Shown: positions 50,799 to 60,561, counted from the first letter of the stretch. The stretch is DNA of 64,000 nucleotides from Verrucomicrobiota bacterium (GCA_023428905.1 JAEYWP010000004.1:248001-312000); one strand, 5' to 3'. Made by a program: numbers and translations. Notes: generated by a model from the letters alone, not told the origin.

Positions 50799-51995
50799 TC
50801 AGCCGGAGGAAATCGGACGGGCAATCAAGCTAGAAAGTTCTGCGGCCAGGCTGTCCGCCACCTTCGTCACTTCAAATTGACGCTCGAAACACGGACGTGC
50901 TGCCTCGCGCATCCGCCGCCGACCGTCCGGGTCCAGCCGCAGCCAGCGGGTGAACAGTCGGGCCACGCCCTCGGTGGTGGGAGCCTCGACCATGGCCGCG
51001 TCCGCATCGGCGATCTCGCGCCAGATATTGACGCGTTCGGAGAGCAGGGTGGGCGTGCCGACCGCCAGCGCCTCGACCACGGCGATCCCGAAATTCTCCT
51101 GGTGAGAGGGAAGGACAAAGGCCTCCGCCCCGGCCAGGGCTCCCCATTTGACGTCACCGGTCAGCATGCCCGGCCAGTGTACCTTGCCATCGATTCCGCC
51201 CTCCCGCGCGATGCCCTTGAGCAGCTCGAGGTAGTGGCGGTCGAGACACGGTCCCGCCAACACCAGGTCGGGCAGGGCGTCGGCCCGGCCGGCGTAGGCC
51301 TGGGCGTGGACCTGGGCATACGCGCGCAGCAGGGTGTCGACACCCTTCTTCGAATGTATGCGCCCGAGAAATACGAAGTAGGGGCGCTGCGCCACCGCGG
51401 GAGTGCGCTGGTGCCAGGCCTGCAGCCAGAGGCGGCGGTCGCCGTCGGGAGCGGCGGTGCCGTAGGCCACGACCCGCTCGTTGGCGCGGTAGAGGGGGAA
51501 GGTGGTGCGGGCGAGCCGCCGCTCCTCCTCGCAGGTGAAAAAAACGGCCCGTGCATCCCGGATCACCCGCCGTTCCGCCAGCAGCCAATAGAGCCACTTT
51601 TTGACGTGTTTTCCTGGATACGTACGGCGCAGCGTCGGGTCGAGCATGCCGTGGGGAAAAATGAAATAGGGCGGAAAACCGGGCTGCCGGCTGATCTCCC
51701 GGACGACCGGCCCGAAATGCTGCCAAAGGCCGTGCACGATCAAGGCGTCGAAGCGCCGGGCATTCTTCTCCAGCCAGCGCCGGACGCGCGGCGTGTAGGA
51801 GTAGCCGCCGCGGGCGGGGCCGACGGCGTTCACCGGGGCAACGAAACTCTGGAGGTAGCCGTCGGTATCGCGGTCGACGGTGAGAAATTCCGTGTGGTGC
51901 CCGAGTTTTGTCAGCGCCGGCGTGACCGCCCTCAGACCGGCGACAGGGCCGCCGGTGGCGGGATCGACGGTGGCGATGATGCGCAGGATTCTCAT
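50799..51995 (-). CDS. Family 4 glycosyltransferase
   Basis: 398 residues with a GT-B fold. The start RILRIIATVDPATGGPVAGL has the acceptor-side Gly motif common in this family. FIFPHGMLDPTL, FLGRIHSKKGVDTLLRAY and PSHQENFGIAVVEALAVG (EX7E) mark a GT4 retaining enzyme. The FPHGMLDP segment is seen in a subgroup acting on polysaccharide repeat units. Its start overlaps the preceding gene's stop by four bases, so translation is coupled. Specificity is unknown. Confidence 0.9.
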   Translation of the reverse strand: MRILRIIATVDPATGGPVAGLRAVTPALTKLGHHTEFLTVDRDTDGYLQSFVAPVNAVGPARGGYSYTPRVRRWLEKNARRFDALIVHGLWQHFGPVVREISRQPGFPPYFIFPHGMLDPTLRRTYPGKHVKKWLYWLLAERRVIRDARAVFFTCEEERRLARTTFPLYRANERVVAYGTAAPDGDRRLWLQAWHQRTPAVAQRPYFVFLGRIHSKKGVDTLLRAYAQVHAQAYAGRADALPDLVLAGPCLDRHYLELLKGIAREGGIDGKVHWPGMLTGDVKWGALAGAEAFVLPSHQENFGIAVVEALAVGTPTLLSERVNIWREIADADAAMVEAPTTEGVARLFTRWLRLDPDGRRRMREAARPCFERQFEVTKVADSLAAELSSLIARPISSG

Positions 51996-53197
51996 GTCCC
52001 TACAGCGGCCAAAACGGCGGATTCTTGAACCGCTCCGAGGTACTGATCCTCATACTCCTGGATCATGCGCCCGGTGCTCCAGCGCGCGGCGGACTCCAGG
52101 CCGCTCCGGGAAAGCGCTGGCAACTCGGGGAGGTGATTCAAGATACGTTCCGCCGCCGCGGCCGGGTCCGCGGGATCGATGTAGCGGGCTGCCGCTCCGC
52201 CGACCTCCGTCATGGGGGCGCGGTCGCTGGTAAAGACCGGGCAGCCGCACGCCTGGGCCTCGGCGATAGGCCAGCCGAATCCCTCCTCCCAGGAGGGGAA
52301 AATCAGCGCACGACCGATTGAATACAGGGCGCGCAGGCCCTCATTGGAAACACCCTGGAGCCGCAGGACATCGTCAGCGAGGCCCGCGTCGCGCAGCACT
52401 TCCTTTTCCTCCTCGACCCAGGGTGAGCCCACAAAGACCAGTCGTTGCGGCCCGGTTCCGCGCTTTCGCAGTTCCGCCACGATGCGGAGCAGCCCGGGAC
52501 GGTTCTTGTACCACTGGGCTCCGCCGATGCCGACCCAGAAGCCGTCCGCCAGCAGCTGGGTTGCCCGCGACTTCATCAACCCGGCCCGCGCCATCAGTTC
52601 GAGCACGGCGGACTCCGCGACATCGCGTGCGAGCGGGGCATACGGGTAGTTAAGTCCCATATACACCACTGGCGCGGCGGCGGGGGAGAGCCCGGTCAGC
52701 CGGCAGAGATCCTGTCGTGTCTTGTCCGATACGCAGATGGCGCGTCTCAGGCCGGCGAGGTGGCGCAGGATCCACTGCTGGTACTTCTGGCCGGAGCGGG
52801 AAACACGATGGCGCGGGAACTCACCGAGGGCGGACCGCACCTGGAGCAGGTCGTGGCAGGTGAGCAGCAGTGCACGCCCCTCGAAAAGCGGGGCATACAC
52901 CGCATTGCTGTGGTCGGTGATGTGAAAGACGGTGGAGCGCTTCGCCAACCGCAGGCGGTGTTTCACCTGCCGCGGAAAGACCACGAACTTGTCGAGATAA
53001 CCGAGGTATTTCGGCAGGCCGCCGTAACGGTAGGTGCCGCCCCAACGGGCAAAGCGCGGACGGGGGCTCCACGTATCCACCGTCCAACCGCGCGCGGCAA
53101 ACTGGCCGGCGATCAGTTCGGTGAAACGCAGCATGCTTTCCTGCCGGTCGGGCGGGAAATTCCCGATCAAGACGAGCTCGCGGGGATTCGTGCTCAC
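51992..53197 (-). CDS. Family 4 glycosyltransferase
   Basis: 401 residues with a GT-B fold. The N-terminus is LVLIGNFPPDRQESMLRF. FVVFPRQVKHRL and HITDHSNAVYAPLFEG occur in the acceptor domain. The donor domain has GSPWVEEEKEVLRDAG and PSWEEGFGWPIAEAQACGCPVF with the EX7E pair. It overlaps the membrane protein gene upstream and a glycosyltransferase gene downstream by four bases each, so three genes are tightly coupled. Specificity is unknown. Confidence 0.9.
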   Translation of the reverse strand: MSTNPRELVLIGNFPPDRQESMLRFTELIAGQFAARGWTVDTWSPRPRFARWGGTYRYGGLPKYLGYLDKFVVFPRQVKHRLRLAKRSTVFHITDHSNAVYAPLFEGRALLLTCHDLLQVRSALGEFPRHRVSRSGQKYQQWILRHLAGLRRAICVSDKTRQDLCRLTGLSPAAAPVVYMGLNYPYAPLARDVAESAVLELMARAGLMKSRATQLLADGFWVGIGGAQWYKNRPGLLRIVAELRKRGTGPQRLVFVGSPWVEEEKEVLRDAGLADDVLRLQGVSNEGLRALYSIGRALIFPSWEEGFGWPIAEAQACGCPVFTSDRAPMTEVGGAAARYIDPADPAAAAERILNHLPELPALSRSGLESAARWSTGRMIQEYEDQYLGAVQESAVLAAVGT

Positions 53198-54582
53198 AGG
53201 CCGCGCATCCTCCGGCGATGGTGCTGAAGTGGTGATTCCGGCTCCGGGGTCTCCTCCTGCTCCTCGTCGCCGGAGTCATCCTCCTCGTCTTCTTCGTCGT
53301 CCTCGTCTTCGTCCTCATCGTCGACGTAGTTGACGGAGGCGGCAATCAGGCCTCCACCAAAAGCGGCAAAGCCGAGCACGGTCGGCTGCGCCCACTGATA
53401 AAACAGGATTGTGGTGGGCGCGACCGCCGCCCAAAGCATGAGGGGCAGGGTGTCGCGGTGCTGGTTGAGGGCTTTCCACGCGAGCTTGAAGAGGTAGGCG
53501 ACGAGCAGGACACGGAAGATCAGGAAGGCGCTGCCGAGCAGCGGCCCGAGCTCGAGGTAACATTTGCTCCATTCGTCCTCGGCGAGGAGGAAGCCGCGTT
53601 TGCCGGTGAGCAGGCGGGCCGCGACGCTGGAACCGTAACCCACGCCGTGACCGAACAGTGGCGCCTCCGTCAGGTAATACACCGGGACGCCGGCGACGCC
53701 TGCGACGCGGTCGATGAGGGAGCCCCACCCGCGGCCGCCCGATTCGTTAGCGGCAATGGTCCAGCGGTCCATGAAGGCGGAACGCGCCTCATCAAAAACG
53801 GGGGTGAATGACAGCGCGGCAAGGACGCCCAGGCTCACCAGGGCCAGCCGCACCATCGCCATGTTAAGCAGACCCAGGCGAAGCAAGCCGGCGGTAAAGG
53901 TGGCTCCGACCAGCAGGGCGGCGATCATGGTGCCGCGGCTGATGGAGACCGGCAGCGCAACCGCGAGGCCGAGTCCGCACGCGATGAGGACCGGAAACCA
54001 GACACGTCTTCCGGCGGACGCCTGGTGGAGGATAAAGGCGGTGAAGATGGGAAGAAAGACGGTGGGACCGATGATGAAGGAGAAGAAGCCCGGAGGGCGG
54101 ATGCGGCCGCCCGCGCCGTGGATCTGTGTTCCCTCCTCGCCGCCGACGCCCACGTTGACCCAGGCGCCCGACGACGAGCGGAACTGCTGCACCATCAGGG
54201 CAGCGTTGGCCAGGCCGAGGAGGAGCACCCAGGTGCCCATCTTCTCCACATCCTCGCGGTCGAGGACCTCTGCCATGACAAAGATGAGCGGCAGGTGCAG
54301 GTAGTTGGTGCGGATACCGTAGGCCAGAACCACCAGATTGGACTGGCCTGCCATGAAGGAAAAAACGACGGAGGCGCCGGCCATGGCCGCGATGAACCCG
54401 ATGAACGGGTTCCGCGGAATCCGCCCCGCCGCGATTGCGCCCGCGTAAATCGCGAATACCACGGGGTCGCGCACGACCAGGAGGATGTCAGCCATCCCCG
54501 GCACGATCCACTTGCGGAGCGCGCCCTCAAAGATGAGGAGCAGGAAATAGCCCCAGATCCCCCACTTGGTCAGCTTCAGCAT
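53194..54582 (-). CDS. O-antigen ligase/polymerase-like membrane protein with acidic tail
   Basis: 462 residues from MLKLTKWGIWG; the upstream frame is Arg/Pro-rich and was dropped. About ten hydrophobic helices run to residue 405. A long periplasmic loop between helices holds the Wzy_C-type region (ANESGGRGWGSLIDRV, TEAPLFGHGVGYGSSV), and PVSISRGTMIAALLV is a typical polymerase/ligase segment. The cytoplasmic or periplasmic tail (about 410-455) is almost entirely Asp/Glu (DDEDEDEDDEEDEEDD), which is unusual for this family. It likely polymerises or ligates the glycan. ATGA overlap couples it to the next gene. Confidence 0.85.
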   Translation of the reverse strand: MLKLTKWGIWGYFLLLIFEGALRKWIVPGMADILLVVRDPVVFAIYAGAIAAGRIPRNPFIGFIAAMAGASVVFSFMAGQSNLVVLAYGIRTNYLHLPLIFVMAEVLDREDVEKMGTWVLLLGLANAALMVQQFRSSSGAWVNVGVGGEEGTQIHGAGGRIRPPGFFSFIIGPTVFLPIFTAFILHQASAGRRVWFPVLIACGLGLAVALPVSISRGTMIAALLVGATFTAGLLRLGLLNMAMVRLALVSLGVLAALSFTPVFDEARSAFMDRWTIAANESGGRGWGSLIDRVAGVAGVPVYYLTEAPLFGHGVGYGSSVAARLLTGKRGFLLAEDEWSKCYLELGPLLGSAFLIFRVLLVAYLFKLAWKALNQHRDTLPLMLWAAVAPTTILFYQWAQPTVLGFAAFGGGLIAASVNYVDDEDEDEDDEEDEEDDSGDEEQEETPEPESPLQHHRRRMRGL

Positions 54583-54649
54583 GCGGAATGGCGCGGGGGG
54601 TGTCCGCGGACGAAGGACGATCGGTAAGCGGCGCGCATGAGGCCTCCAC

Positions 54650-55900
54650 TTAGCCCCGAGCGGCGACCCCTTGGCAAGCCTCCCGCACCGAGTGCGCCAG
54701 CCGCTCGCCGTAGGCTTCCCACGTAAAGGCGGTGGCGCGAGCCCGGGCCCGGTCGCCCATGTGTTCGGCCCGTCCCCGGTCGCCGTGCAGGAAGAGGAGC
54801 TTTTCCGCGATCGCTTCGGCGGAACGGATGGGGATGATAAAACCTTCATCGCCGTCCGTGATGAGGTCCGGTCCGGCGGTGTTGGGCGTCGTGATGATCG
54901 GGAGACCCACCGCCATGGCCTCGAGCAGCACCAGGCCAAAACCCTCGAAGAGAGAGGGAAAAACAAATACATCATGCGCGGCCATCTCCTCGAGCACCTG
55001 CTGATGGGGGCACGAGGGGATCCAGCGCACGGCCTTCAGCTCCTCATCCAGCACGGCGCAGGGCTCCAGGGGTTTGGTGCCGATGACGGTCAACTCGACC
55101 GACCGGCCGGCGAGGCGGCAGGCGTCGAAAAGGTAGGAGAGTCCCTTCCGCTGGCCGAGCGAGCCGACAAAGATGACGCGCAGAGGGCCGCCCTCCGCCC
55201 GGCGGTGGCGTTGCGGGGCGGCGGTGGTGCGGCGCGGCGCTCCATACGGAATCACCGTGATGGGAGCCCGTACCTGGGTGGCCAGGCTGAGGGTCTTGAG
55301 CGTGAAGGTGCTGGCCACGTAAATGCGATCCGCGAGTGCGAGTTCCTCGTCCTTGCGCGCGGTCTTGGCGGGGCTGTCGTCGTTGCCGATCAAGGTGGAG
55401 GCCCATCGCGGCTCGCGCTGTCCCTCTTCCACCAGGAGTTCGCGCGCGGCCCGCCAATAGCCGATGGGGAGGTCGTAAAGGGTCGCGATGCCCCGCCGTC
55501 TGGCCTCACGGAAGGTGTAGGCCGCACCGTCCTCATACGCATACGCGGCGGCAAAGCCCCGGCGCAGCTGACGGGCGACCCGGCGGTCGAGCGAGCGGTA
55601 CACTGCATCCACACTGAGGATACCAGTCTCGTGGCGGGCAAGGCGCCCCAGTCCCGTGCGGTGGGCGACGAGGCGGCCCAGTTCGCGGTAGGGATGGGCG
55701 CGCATCACGGGCTGGAGCTCCTCAGCGAAGGTGCGGCGTCCGAGCTGGGTGCGCACCCCGCCGGGCAGGAGCCGGCTCCACGCGCCGGCGCGGTAGTTCA
55801 CGCAGGTCCAAAACTCCCCGAGGAGACCTGCTTGGTGCAGGCCCTGCGCGGCGTAGCGCACATTCGCATTTCCAGTGGGATGGGAGAAGAGGACGGACAT
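54650..55900 (-). CDS. Family 4 glycosyltransferase
   Basis: 416 residues. The opening SVLFSHPTGNANVRYAAQGL is unlike the other members here. The acceptor half includes LYDLPIGYWRAARELLVEE. The donor half has VIFVGSLGQRKGLSYLFDAC, FVFPSLFEGFGLVLLEAMAVG (EX7E) and TPNTAGPDLITDG. It lies 67 bases from the membrane protein gene. Similar sequences are widespread in rhamnose- and heptose-containing capsule loci, but donor and linkage cannot be told here. Confidence 0.9.
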   Translation of the reverse strand: MSVLFSHPTGNANVRYAAQGLHQAGLLGEFWTCVNYRAGAWSRLLPGGVRTQLGRRTFAEELQPVMRAHPYRELGRLVAHRTGLGRLARHETGILSVDAVYRSLDRRVARQLRRGFAAAYAYEDGAAYTFREARRRGIATLYDLPIGYWRAARELLVEEGQREPRWASTLIGNDDSPAKTARKDEELALADRIYVASTFTLKTLSLATQVRAPITVIPYGAPRRTTAAPQRHRRAEGGPLRVIFVGSLGQRKGLSYLFDACRLAGRSVELTVIGTKPLEPCAVLDEELKAVRWIPSCPHQQVLEEMAAHDVFVFPSLFEGFGLVLLEAMAVGLPIITTPNTAGPDLITDGDEGFIIPIRSAEAIAEKLLFLHGDRGRAEHMGDRARARATAFTWEAYGERLAHSVREACQGVAARG

Positions 55901-55969
55901 GAAGGGCGGGTGGACCGCGAAAGCGTCAATTGGTTGAGGGAGGGATGGCCCCGGCGGCGGGAGCCGCGG

Positions 55970-56800
55970 TTAGAACAGGTGGCGCAGGCGAAACCAGAAA
56001 TACCGCCAGACCAGACGCCGGTGGCGCCAGACGGTGTGCAGCGCCGCCACCACCTCGTAGGTTACCTGCTTGCCGAGCCAGCGTTGCGCCGCCTCGCGGA
56101 TGCCCGGGTCCCGGGCGTCACGGACAATCTGCTCAAGGGCGCGGCGGTGCCCATAGATGTGCACGGGTTGGAAGGTGGCCCGCAGGCTGCGAAGGAAATA
56201 GCACTGTTTGGGCGACTCGAAGCGACCGAGGCGGCCCCCCAGGTTCATGGCGCGAAAAACGAGGTGCAGGTCCTCCGCCCCGTCAAAGGCCGCATCGTAC
56301 CCTTCGAGGTGCAGCAGGAAGGAGCGCCGCCAGAGGAGCCCGCAGGGGGCGACATTGATCGGGGCAAAGCGCGGGAGCAGTTCCGGCCACATGTCAAAGG
56401 GCCGGATGGGGGCGCGTTCCGGCTCGGTGAACGGGATGCTGCCGGCGTCGGCGAGGCGAACCGGGCAGGAAATGAGGTCCAGGTCCTGTCCTGCAAACGC
56501 CTCGGCGGCGAGGGGCAGCGGGTGGTCGTCCCCATCGATGAAATCCAGCCATTCACCCTGGGCTTCGCGCGCACCCAGATTGCGGGCGCGCGAGCGGCCG
56601 AGGTTGCACACCGCCGTGAGCACGCGGATGCCACGCCGCTCCAGCACTGCCAAGAGGGCGGGCCCAGGCGGATCATTGGGGGCATCGTTGACCACGATCC
56701 ACTCCACCCCGGGGAGGAAAAGGTCGTCCCGCGCGACCCACTGCTGCAGGTAGGACCACTGGCGGTAGCAGGTGACGATCCGACTGAGCCGCGGTGTCAT
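55970..56800 (-). CDS. Family 2 glycosyltransferase
   Basis: 276 residues from MTPRLSRIVTC; an upstream Met adds 16 Pro/Arg residues and was dropped. The N-terminal GT-A fold has EWIVVNDAPNDPPG, NLGRSRARNLGAREAQGEW and the metal-binding DFIDGDDHPLPL. APCGLLWRR and GAEDLHLVFRAM (the ED motif) follow. There are no membrane helices. The fold needs a divalent cation and acts by inversion. Gaps of 147 and 69 bases separate it from its neighbours, so it may begin a sub-transcript. Confidence 0.87.
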   Translation of the reverse strand: MTPRLSRIVTCYRQWSYLQQWVARDDLFLPGVEWIVVNDAPNDPPGPALLAVLERRGIRVLTAVCNLGRSRARNLGAREAQGEWLDFIDGDDHPLPLAAEAFAGQDLDLISCPVRLADAGSIPFTEPERAPIRPFDMWPELLPRFAPINVAPCGLLWRRSFLLHLEGYDAAFDGAEDLHLVFRAMNLGGRLGRFESPKQCYFLRSLRATFQPVHIYGHRRALEQIVRDARDPGIREAAQRWLGKQVTYEVVAALHTVWRHRRLVWRYFWFRLRHLF

Positions 56801-56947
56801 GGGAGGAGGCCGGCGGACGGTGGCAACGCTGGGGCGGCGGCAGGGCACACGCCGTCCGCGGAGAGCCGCGCTCGGGCGGCCGGAAGGTGAAGGAAGCAGG
56901 AGAGCACCGCTGGAAGGACGCCGTTGTGCCCGCGGGGGCCGGTCGGG

Positions 56948-58051
56948 TCAACCTTGGGGCGCCCGGCCCTCGAGGTACTCGAACCACCGGAGGGCGACCA
57001 CCTGGGGGGCAAACTCGGCGTCGTACACCGCCCGCTGGGCCCGCCGGGAGGTCTTGCCGGTGAGGATCCGGTCGACCAGGCGCAGGGTGGAGGCGAGCAC
57101 GTCCGCCCCGTCATGGGGATTCAGCACCAGCTCACAGTTGGCGGGACTGACCATCAGCTCCCGGGTGCCGCCGCGGTCGCTTGCGACCCACGGAAGGCCG
57201 GCGGACATCGCCTCGATCAGGCTGAGGGGCATGCCCTCGTTGTGCTTGGAGAAAAGCGCAATCGCGTCCAGTTCGTTCAGGATCTCCCCGTAGCGGGCGA
57301 GATCGCGGTAGGGGCCATGGTAGCGCACGTGTGGATACGCGGCGAAGTGACTTTCAGGATACTCCGGGCTGGCCCCGTAGAGGTGCCAGATGACCCCGCC
57401 CAGTTCGGGGCGACGGCTCAGCTCGCAAAGGGTGTCGATGCCCTTGGTCGCGATCAGCCGTCCGACAAAGCCGAAGGCGAGGGGCTGGCCGGGGGTGTAG
57501 GCGACGTCCTTCACCTGGTCGGAGGCGACCGGGCAGGCGGTGAAATAGGGCAGAAAACGCACCCCGCCGCGGCCGATCGCCTTCTCGATGTTGGTGCAGG
57601 TGGCGCGGCTGCAGCCGACCACCTCGGGCGCCTGCCTCAGGACCTTGCGGAAGCCGGGGGCCCAGGATTTTTGTTCCTCCGCGTCGGCGGCGGTGTGGTG
57701 ATGGTGAATGATGCGGGTGCGACGTCCGGCCGCCTTCCAGCAGATGCTGGCGAGGGAGCTCTGGCCATTGGTGTAGATCACATCCCAGGTGGTGAACCTT
57801 GCCTGGAGGATTTCCCAGCCGAGCCAGGCGAGCTTGCGTGCCGCGGTCACCGCCTCGCGGGCCACCGGCATTTCGCGAAAGTCGACCCCGTAATCGAGCA
57901 GGCTGCGGCGCGCGACCGGATTGAGCGAGTTGCTGGTCGTGAGCATGCGCACGTGGTGGCCGCGTTTGGCGGCCTCCTCGGCGAGCACGCAGACGTGCCG
58001 TTCAATGCCACCATAGGTGGCCATTTGAGGGACGTAGAAGAGGAGGTTCAC
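56948..58051 (-). CDS. Family 4 glycosyltransferase
   Basis: 367 residues. The N-terminus NLLFYVPQMATYGGIERHV has the Gly-rich acceptor loop. TNGQSSLASICWKAAGR, FGFVGRLIATKGIDTL and FSKHNEGMPLSLIEAMSAGLPWV (EX7E) identify a retaining GT4. The His cluster IIHHHHTAADAEEQ at about residue 115 is a visible oddity in a surface loop. It lies 62 bases from the family 61-like gene. Specificity is unknown. Confidence 0.9.
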   Translation of the reverse strand: MNLLFYVPQMATYGGIERHVCVLAEEAAKRGHHVRMLTTSNSLNPVARRSLLDYGVDFREMPVAREAVTAARKLAWLGWEILQARFTTWDVIYTNGQSSLASICWKAAGRRTRIIHHHHTAADAEEQKSWAPGFRKVLRQAPEVVGCSRATCTNIEKAIGRGGVRFLPYFTACPVASDQVKDVAYTPGQPLAFGFVGRLIATKGIDTLCELSRRPELGGVIWHLYGASPEYPESHFAAYPHVRYHGPYRDLARYGEILNELDAIALFSKHNEGMPLSLIEAMSAGLPWVASDRGGTRELMVSPANCELVLNPHDGADVLASTLRLVDRILTGKTSRRAQRAVYDAEFAPQVVALRWFEYLEGRAPQG

Positions 58052-58113
58052 GGCGGGTCAGTCGAAGGGAAGTGGATACGCGGGCGCCGGTCGGCGCGGC
58101 GGGGAGACCCCGC

Positions 58114-59406
58114 TCAGGAGGTCGGCACGCACTGGCGCAGGACGTCCTCCAGTTGGTCGAGGTCGAGCTCGATGTCGGCCTTGAGGTCCTGGGGCAGGGT
58201 TCCCGGGGGCGGACGGTCGCCGCGCCCGATCAGGGCGGTGAAATCGAGGCCGAGGTTGGCTGCGATCATCCAGTTGTAGCACACCACCCACCCGGGGGCG
58301 AAAAACTCGATCACCCGGCATTCCGGGTGCGCGAAGAGCAGATTGGCGAGGGCGGAGCCGTTGGGCCCCATGACCACCGCCGCCTCCGAGAAGAGCTTTG
58401 CGCCCTCCTCCAGGGAGTAGCGCGACATGGCCACCTCCTCAAAGCGGTATTTGGAGAGGAGTTTCGCCAGGCCGTCGGCGTTCGTGACCTTGCGGTAGGC
58501 GGCGTCGGCGCGGCCGACGTAGAGCCGTCGCCAGGCCGTACCGGGGCGAGGTTCCTGGGGAAGGAAGACCCGGCGGACGTAACGCATATCCGCCGGTGGC
58601 ACCCGGACGTCGGCGAGATGCAGCGAGGGCACCACCAGGGTTTCGGCCTCGATATGGGTGTCATCCTCCACCACGCGGATACGCGCCTCCTCGATTCCGC
58701 AGCGGCGCAGGCTTTCCTTCTGAAAGGGTAGGGCGCGGTATTTCACCAGCACGTGGTCAAAGTCCCGTGCGGAAAACCCTGCCCGCTCGAGAAAGCCCAG
58801 GCGCGGGAGCAGGTCCATCATCCAGTGGTGGTAGTTTCCCGCGGCTTCCGGTGTGACCAGGGAAAGGGTGCGTCCGGGCAGCCACTCGGGGCTGGGCAGG
58901 CGCACGCTGGCGAGGGCCGAGTGGAGGCGCGGGCCCCAGATGTCCTTCGAAAGGTCGGGGATGAGGTGTCCGTTGCGGGTGAAGACGCTGCCGCCGTAGT
59001 TGCACCAGATCCGGCCGCGGTTCAGCTCGGCCACAAACGTGGGGTGGTAGGTGCCGCGGTGTTCGCGCCGGAAGATCTCGTGGACCTCCGTCTCCCCGGG
59101 CATCCGCGGCAGGGCGCGCTCATAGGCCTCCTCGGGAGCCACCCGGTGAATGCGGACTCCGTCCGCCGACGAGGAGACGGTCTCGAACATCCGGTTGCGG
59201 GGAAGGTGCAGGGCGTTGCGAAGCGTGGGGACCGCCCGCACCGCCCCCAGCGCATTCACCTTCAGAATACGCGCCGCCTTCTGCCCGGTCTTGGCGAACC
59301 GGCGGACCCCGTCCTTCAAGGGGGGCCAGGCGGGGAGGGGGGCGCTGGCGCCGCCGGTGCCCGTGGCACGACTGGAGGGGTCCGGTGAGGAAGCGGGTAG
59401 GGTCAT
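58114..59406 (-). CDS. Glycosyltransferase family 61 protein (DUF563-like)
   Basis: 430 residues from the second of two adjacent ATGs; the first adds one Met. The family 61 core includes GGSVFTRNGHLIPDLSKDIWG, TPEAAGNYHHWMMDLLPRL and VVMGPNGSALANLLFAHP, with EFFAPGWVVCYNWMIAANLG following. Members transfer pentoses or N-acetylglucosamine. The Pro/Ser leader at residues 1-35 is not conserved in my reading. It is six bases from the previous glycosyltransferase. Specificity is unknown. Confidence 0.85.
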   Translation of the reverse strand: MTLPASSPDPSSRATGTGGASAPLPAWPPLKDGVRRFAKTGQKAARILKVNALGAVRAVPTLRNALHLPRNRMFETVSSSADGVRIHRVAPEEAYERALPRMPGETEVHEIFRREHRGTYHPTFVAELNRGRIWCNYGGSVFTRNGHLIPDLSKDIWGPRLHSALASVRLPSPEWLPGRTLSLVTPEAAGNYHHWMMDLLPRLGFLERAGFSARDFDHVLVKYRALPFQKESLRRCGIEEARIRVVEDDTHIEAETLVVPSLHLADVRVPPADMRYVRRVFLPQEPRPGTAWRRLYVGRADAAYRKVTNADGLAKLLSKYRFEEVAMSRYSLEEGAKLFSEAAVVMGPNGSALANLLFAHPECRVIEFFAPGWVVCYNWMIAANLGLDFTALIGRGDRPPPGTLPQDLKADIELDLDQLEDVLRQCVPTS

Positions 59407-59412
59407 CAAAAA

Positions 59413-60561
59413 TCAGGCGTGATAGGAGACGTCGCTGGTGGCAGCTTCGAGGCTTTCGAGAAACGCCCAGGCAACACCCGGCAGTCGCGGCGCGGGCGCG
59501 GACTTGCGAGCCAATCGCCCCGCCATCAGCTCGGGAGGCATCTCGGAGAGCGGAAAGGTGAGCCGATCGATGGGCGGCACCACGATGGGGCGGGTGCGCA
59601 GGACCCAGTCGTCGCGTGGCACCACGACGGGCAGGCCGTGGTCGAGCATGGCGGCCACCGCCCCGCTCTTGCCGAGAAGGGCCCAGGGATGGGTGGCGAT
59701 GCCGAAATCCAGCGTCTGCAGCAGGCGCGACACCTCCTGCGGCGGCTTTTCCCCCACCACGGAAAACTCGATCGTTTCGGCGTATTCAGGAGCGAGGGCG
59801 GAGAAAAGGTTCTCCCCGAAATCGCCCAGGCGCCCGATCCCGAGGATGCGCAGCCTGCGACCGGAGGCGCGAGCGCCCTCGGCCAGCACGTCAAAAAGCG
59901 GGATGGGCGGAAACTGCGGATGGACCGTGCCAAAGATCGCCCCGACCCACTCCGTCGCACTCGGCACGGGAGGCATGATCTCGGTGATCGGGATGTTTCC
60001 GAAGAGCGGCAGGATCTGCGCCGCACACCCTTCCCGCCCCAGGACGGTCTGGTAAACGACGTTGCTGGTGTGGACGATCGCGGGGTTCAGCGCCCGGAGG
60101 AAGTGCATCAGGCGGCGCTTCTGCAAGGCGCCCCAGGCCAAGTTCTTCAGCGGTTCGCCGCGGGACAGCCCGATCCATAGCTCGTGCAGCATCACATGGA
60201 CAAGCCGGTCCCGCCCGAGCGCGGCAAACGCGGTCGCCTCGTGCGGCATCAGGCCCTTGGGATGGAAACCATATGGCACCACGTGCCAGCTGACCCAGTC
60301 CGGGGCGAATTCATGGGTAAAAGCCTGCGCCGAGGCGAGGCGTTCGTCCCAGCGTTCGTGGGGGCTGAGGCGCGCGCAATAAAGCTCGTGGCTGCGGCCC
60401 TTTTGCCACTCCACCCCGCCGCTCGCCAGGTGCTGGTCGTTCAGAGCAAGAAGTCGGCATTCGTGTCCCGCGTCGATGCACGCCTCGGCGAGGAGGCGTA
60501 CGTAGTCCCCCACGCCATCGCGACCGGGTTCAAGCGACGTGCAGACAAAGAGCAGTTTCAT
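59413..60561 (-). CDS. GT-B type glycosyltransferase, divergent
   Basis: 382 residues. The opening KLLFVCTSLEPGRDGVGDYV is a typical GT-B N-terminus with a ligand-binding Gly. FGTVHPQFPPIPLFDVL and GLPVVVPRDDW are present, but the C-terminal EX7E motif of GT4 is not seen; GIATHPWALLGKSGAVAAML stands in its place. It may belong to a distant GT family or have lost that feature. It lies 62 bases from the gene upstream and seven from the family 61 gene. Confidence 0.78.
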   Translation of the reverse strand: MKLLFVCTSLEPGRDGVGDYVRLLAEACIDAGHECRLLALNDQHLASGGVEWQKGRSHELYCARLSPHERWDERLASAQAFTHEFAPDWVSWHVVPYGFHPKGLMPHEATAFAALGRDRLVHVMLHELWIGLSRGEPLKNLAWGALQKRRLMHFLRALNPAIVHTSNVVYQTVLGREGCAAQILPLFGNIPITEIMPPVPSATEWVGAIFGTVHPQFPPIPLFDVLAEGARASGRRLRILGIGRLGDFGENLFSALAPEYAETIEFSVVGEKPPQEVSRLLQTLDFGIATHPWALLGKSGAVAAMLDHGLPVVVPRDDWVLRTRPIVVPPIDRLTFPLSEMPPELMAGRLARKSAPAPRLPGVAWAFLESLEAATSDVSYHA

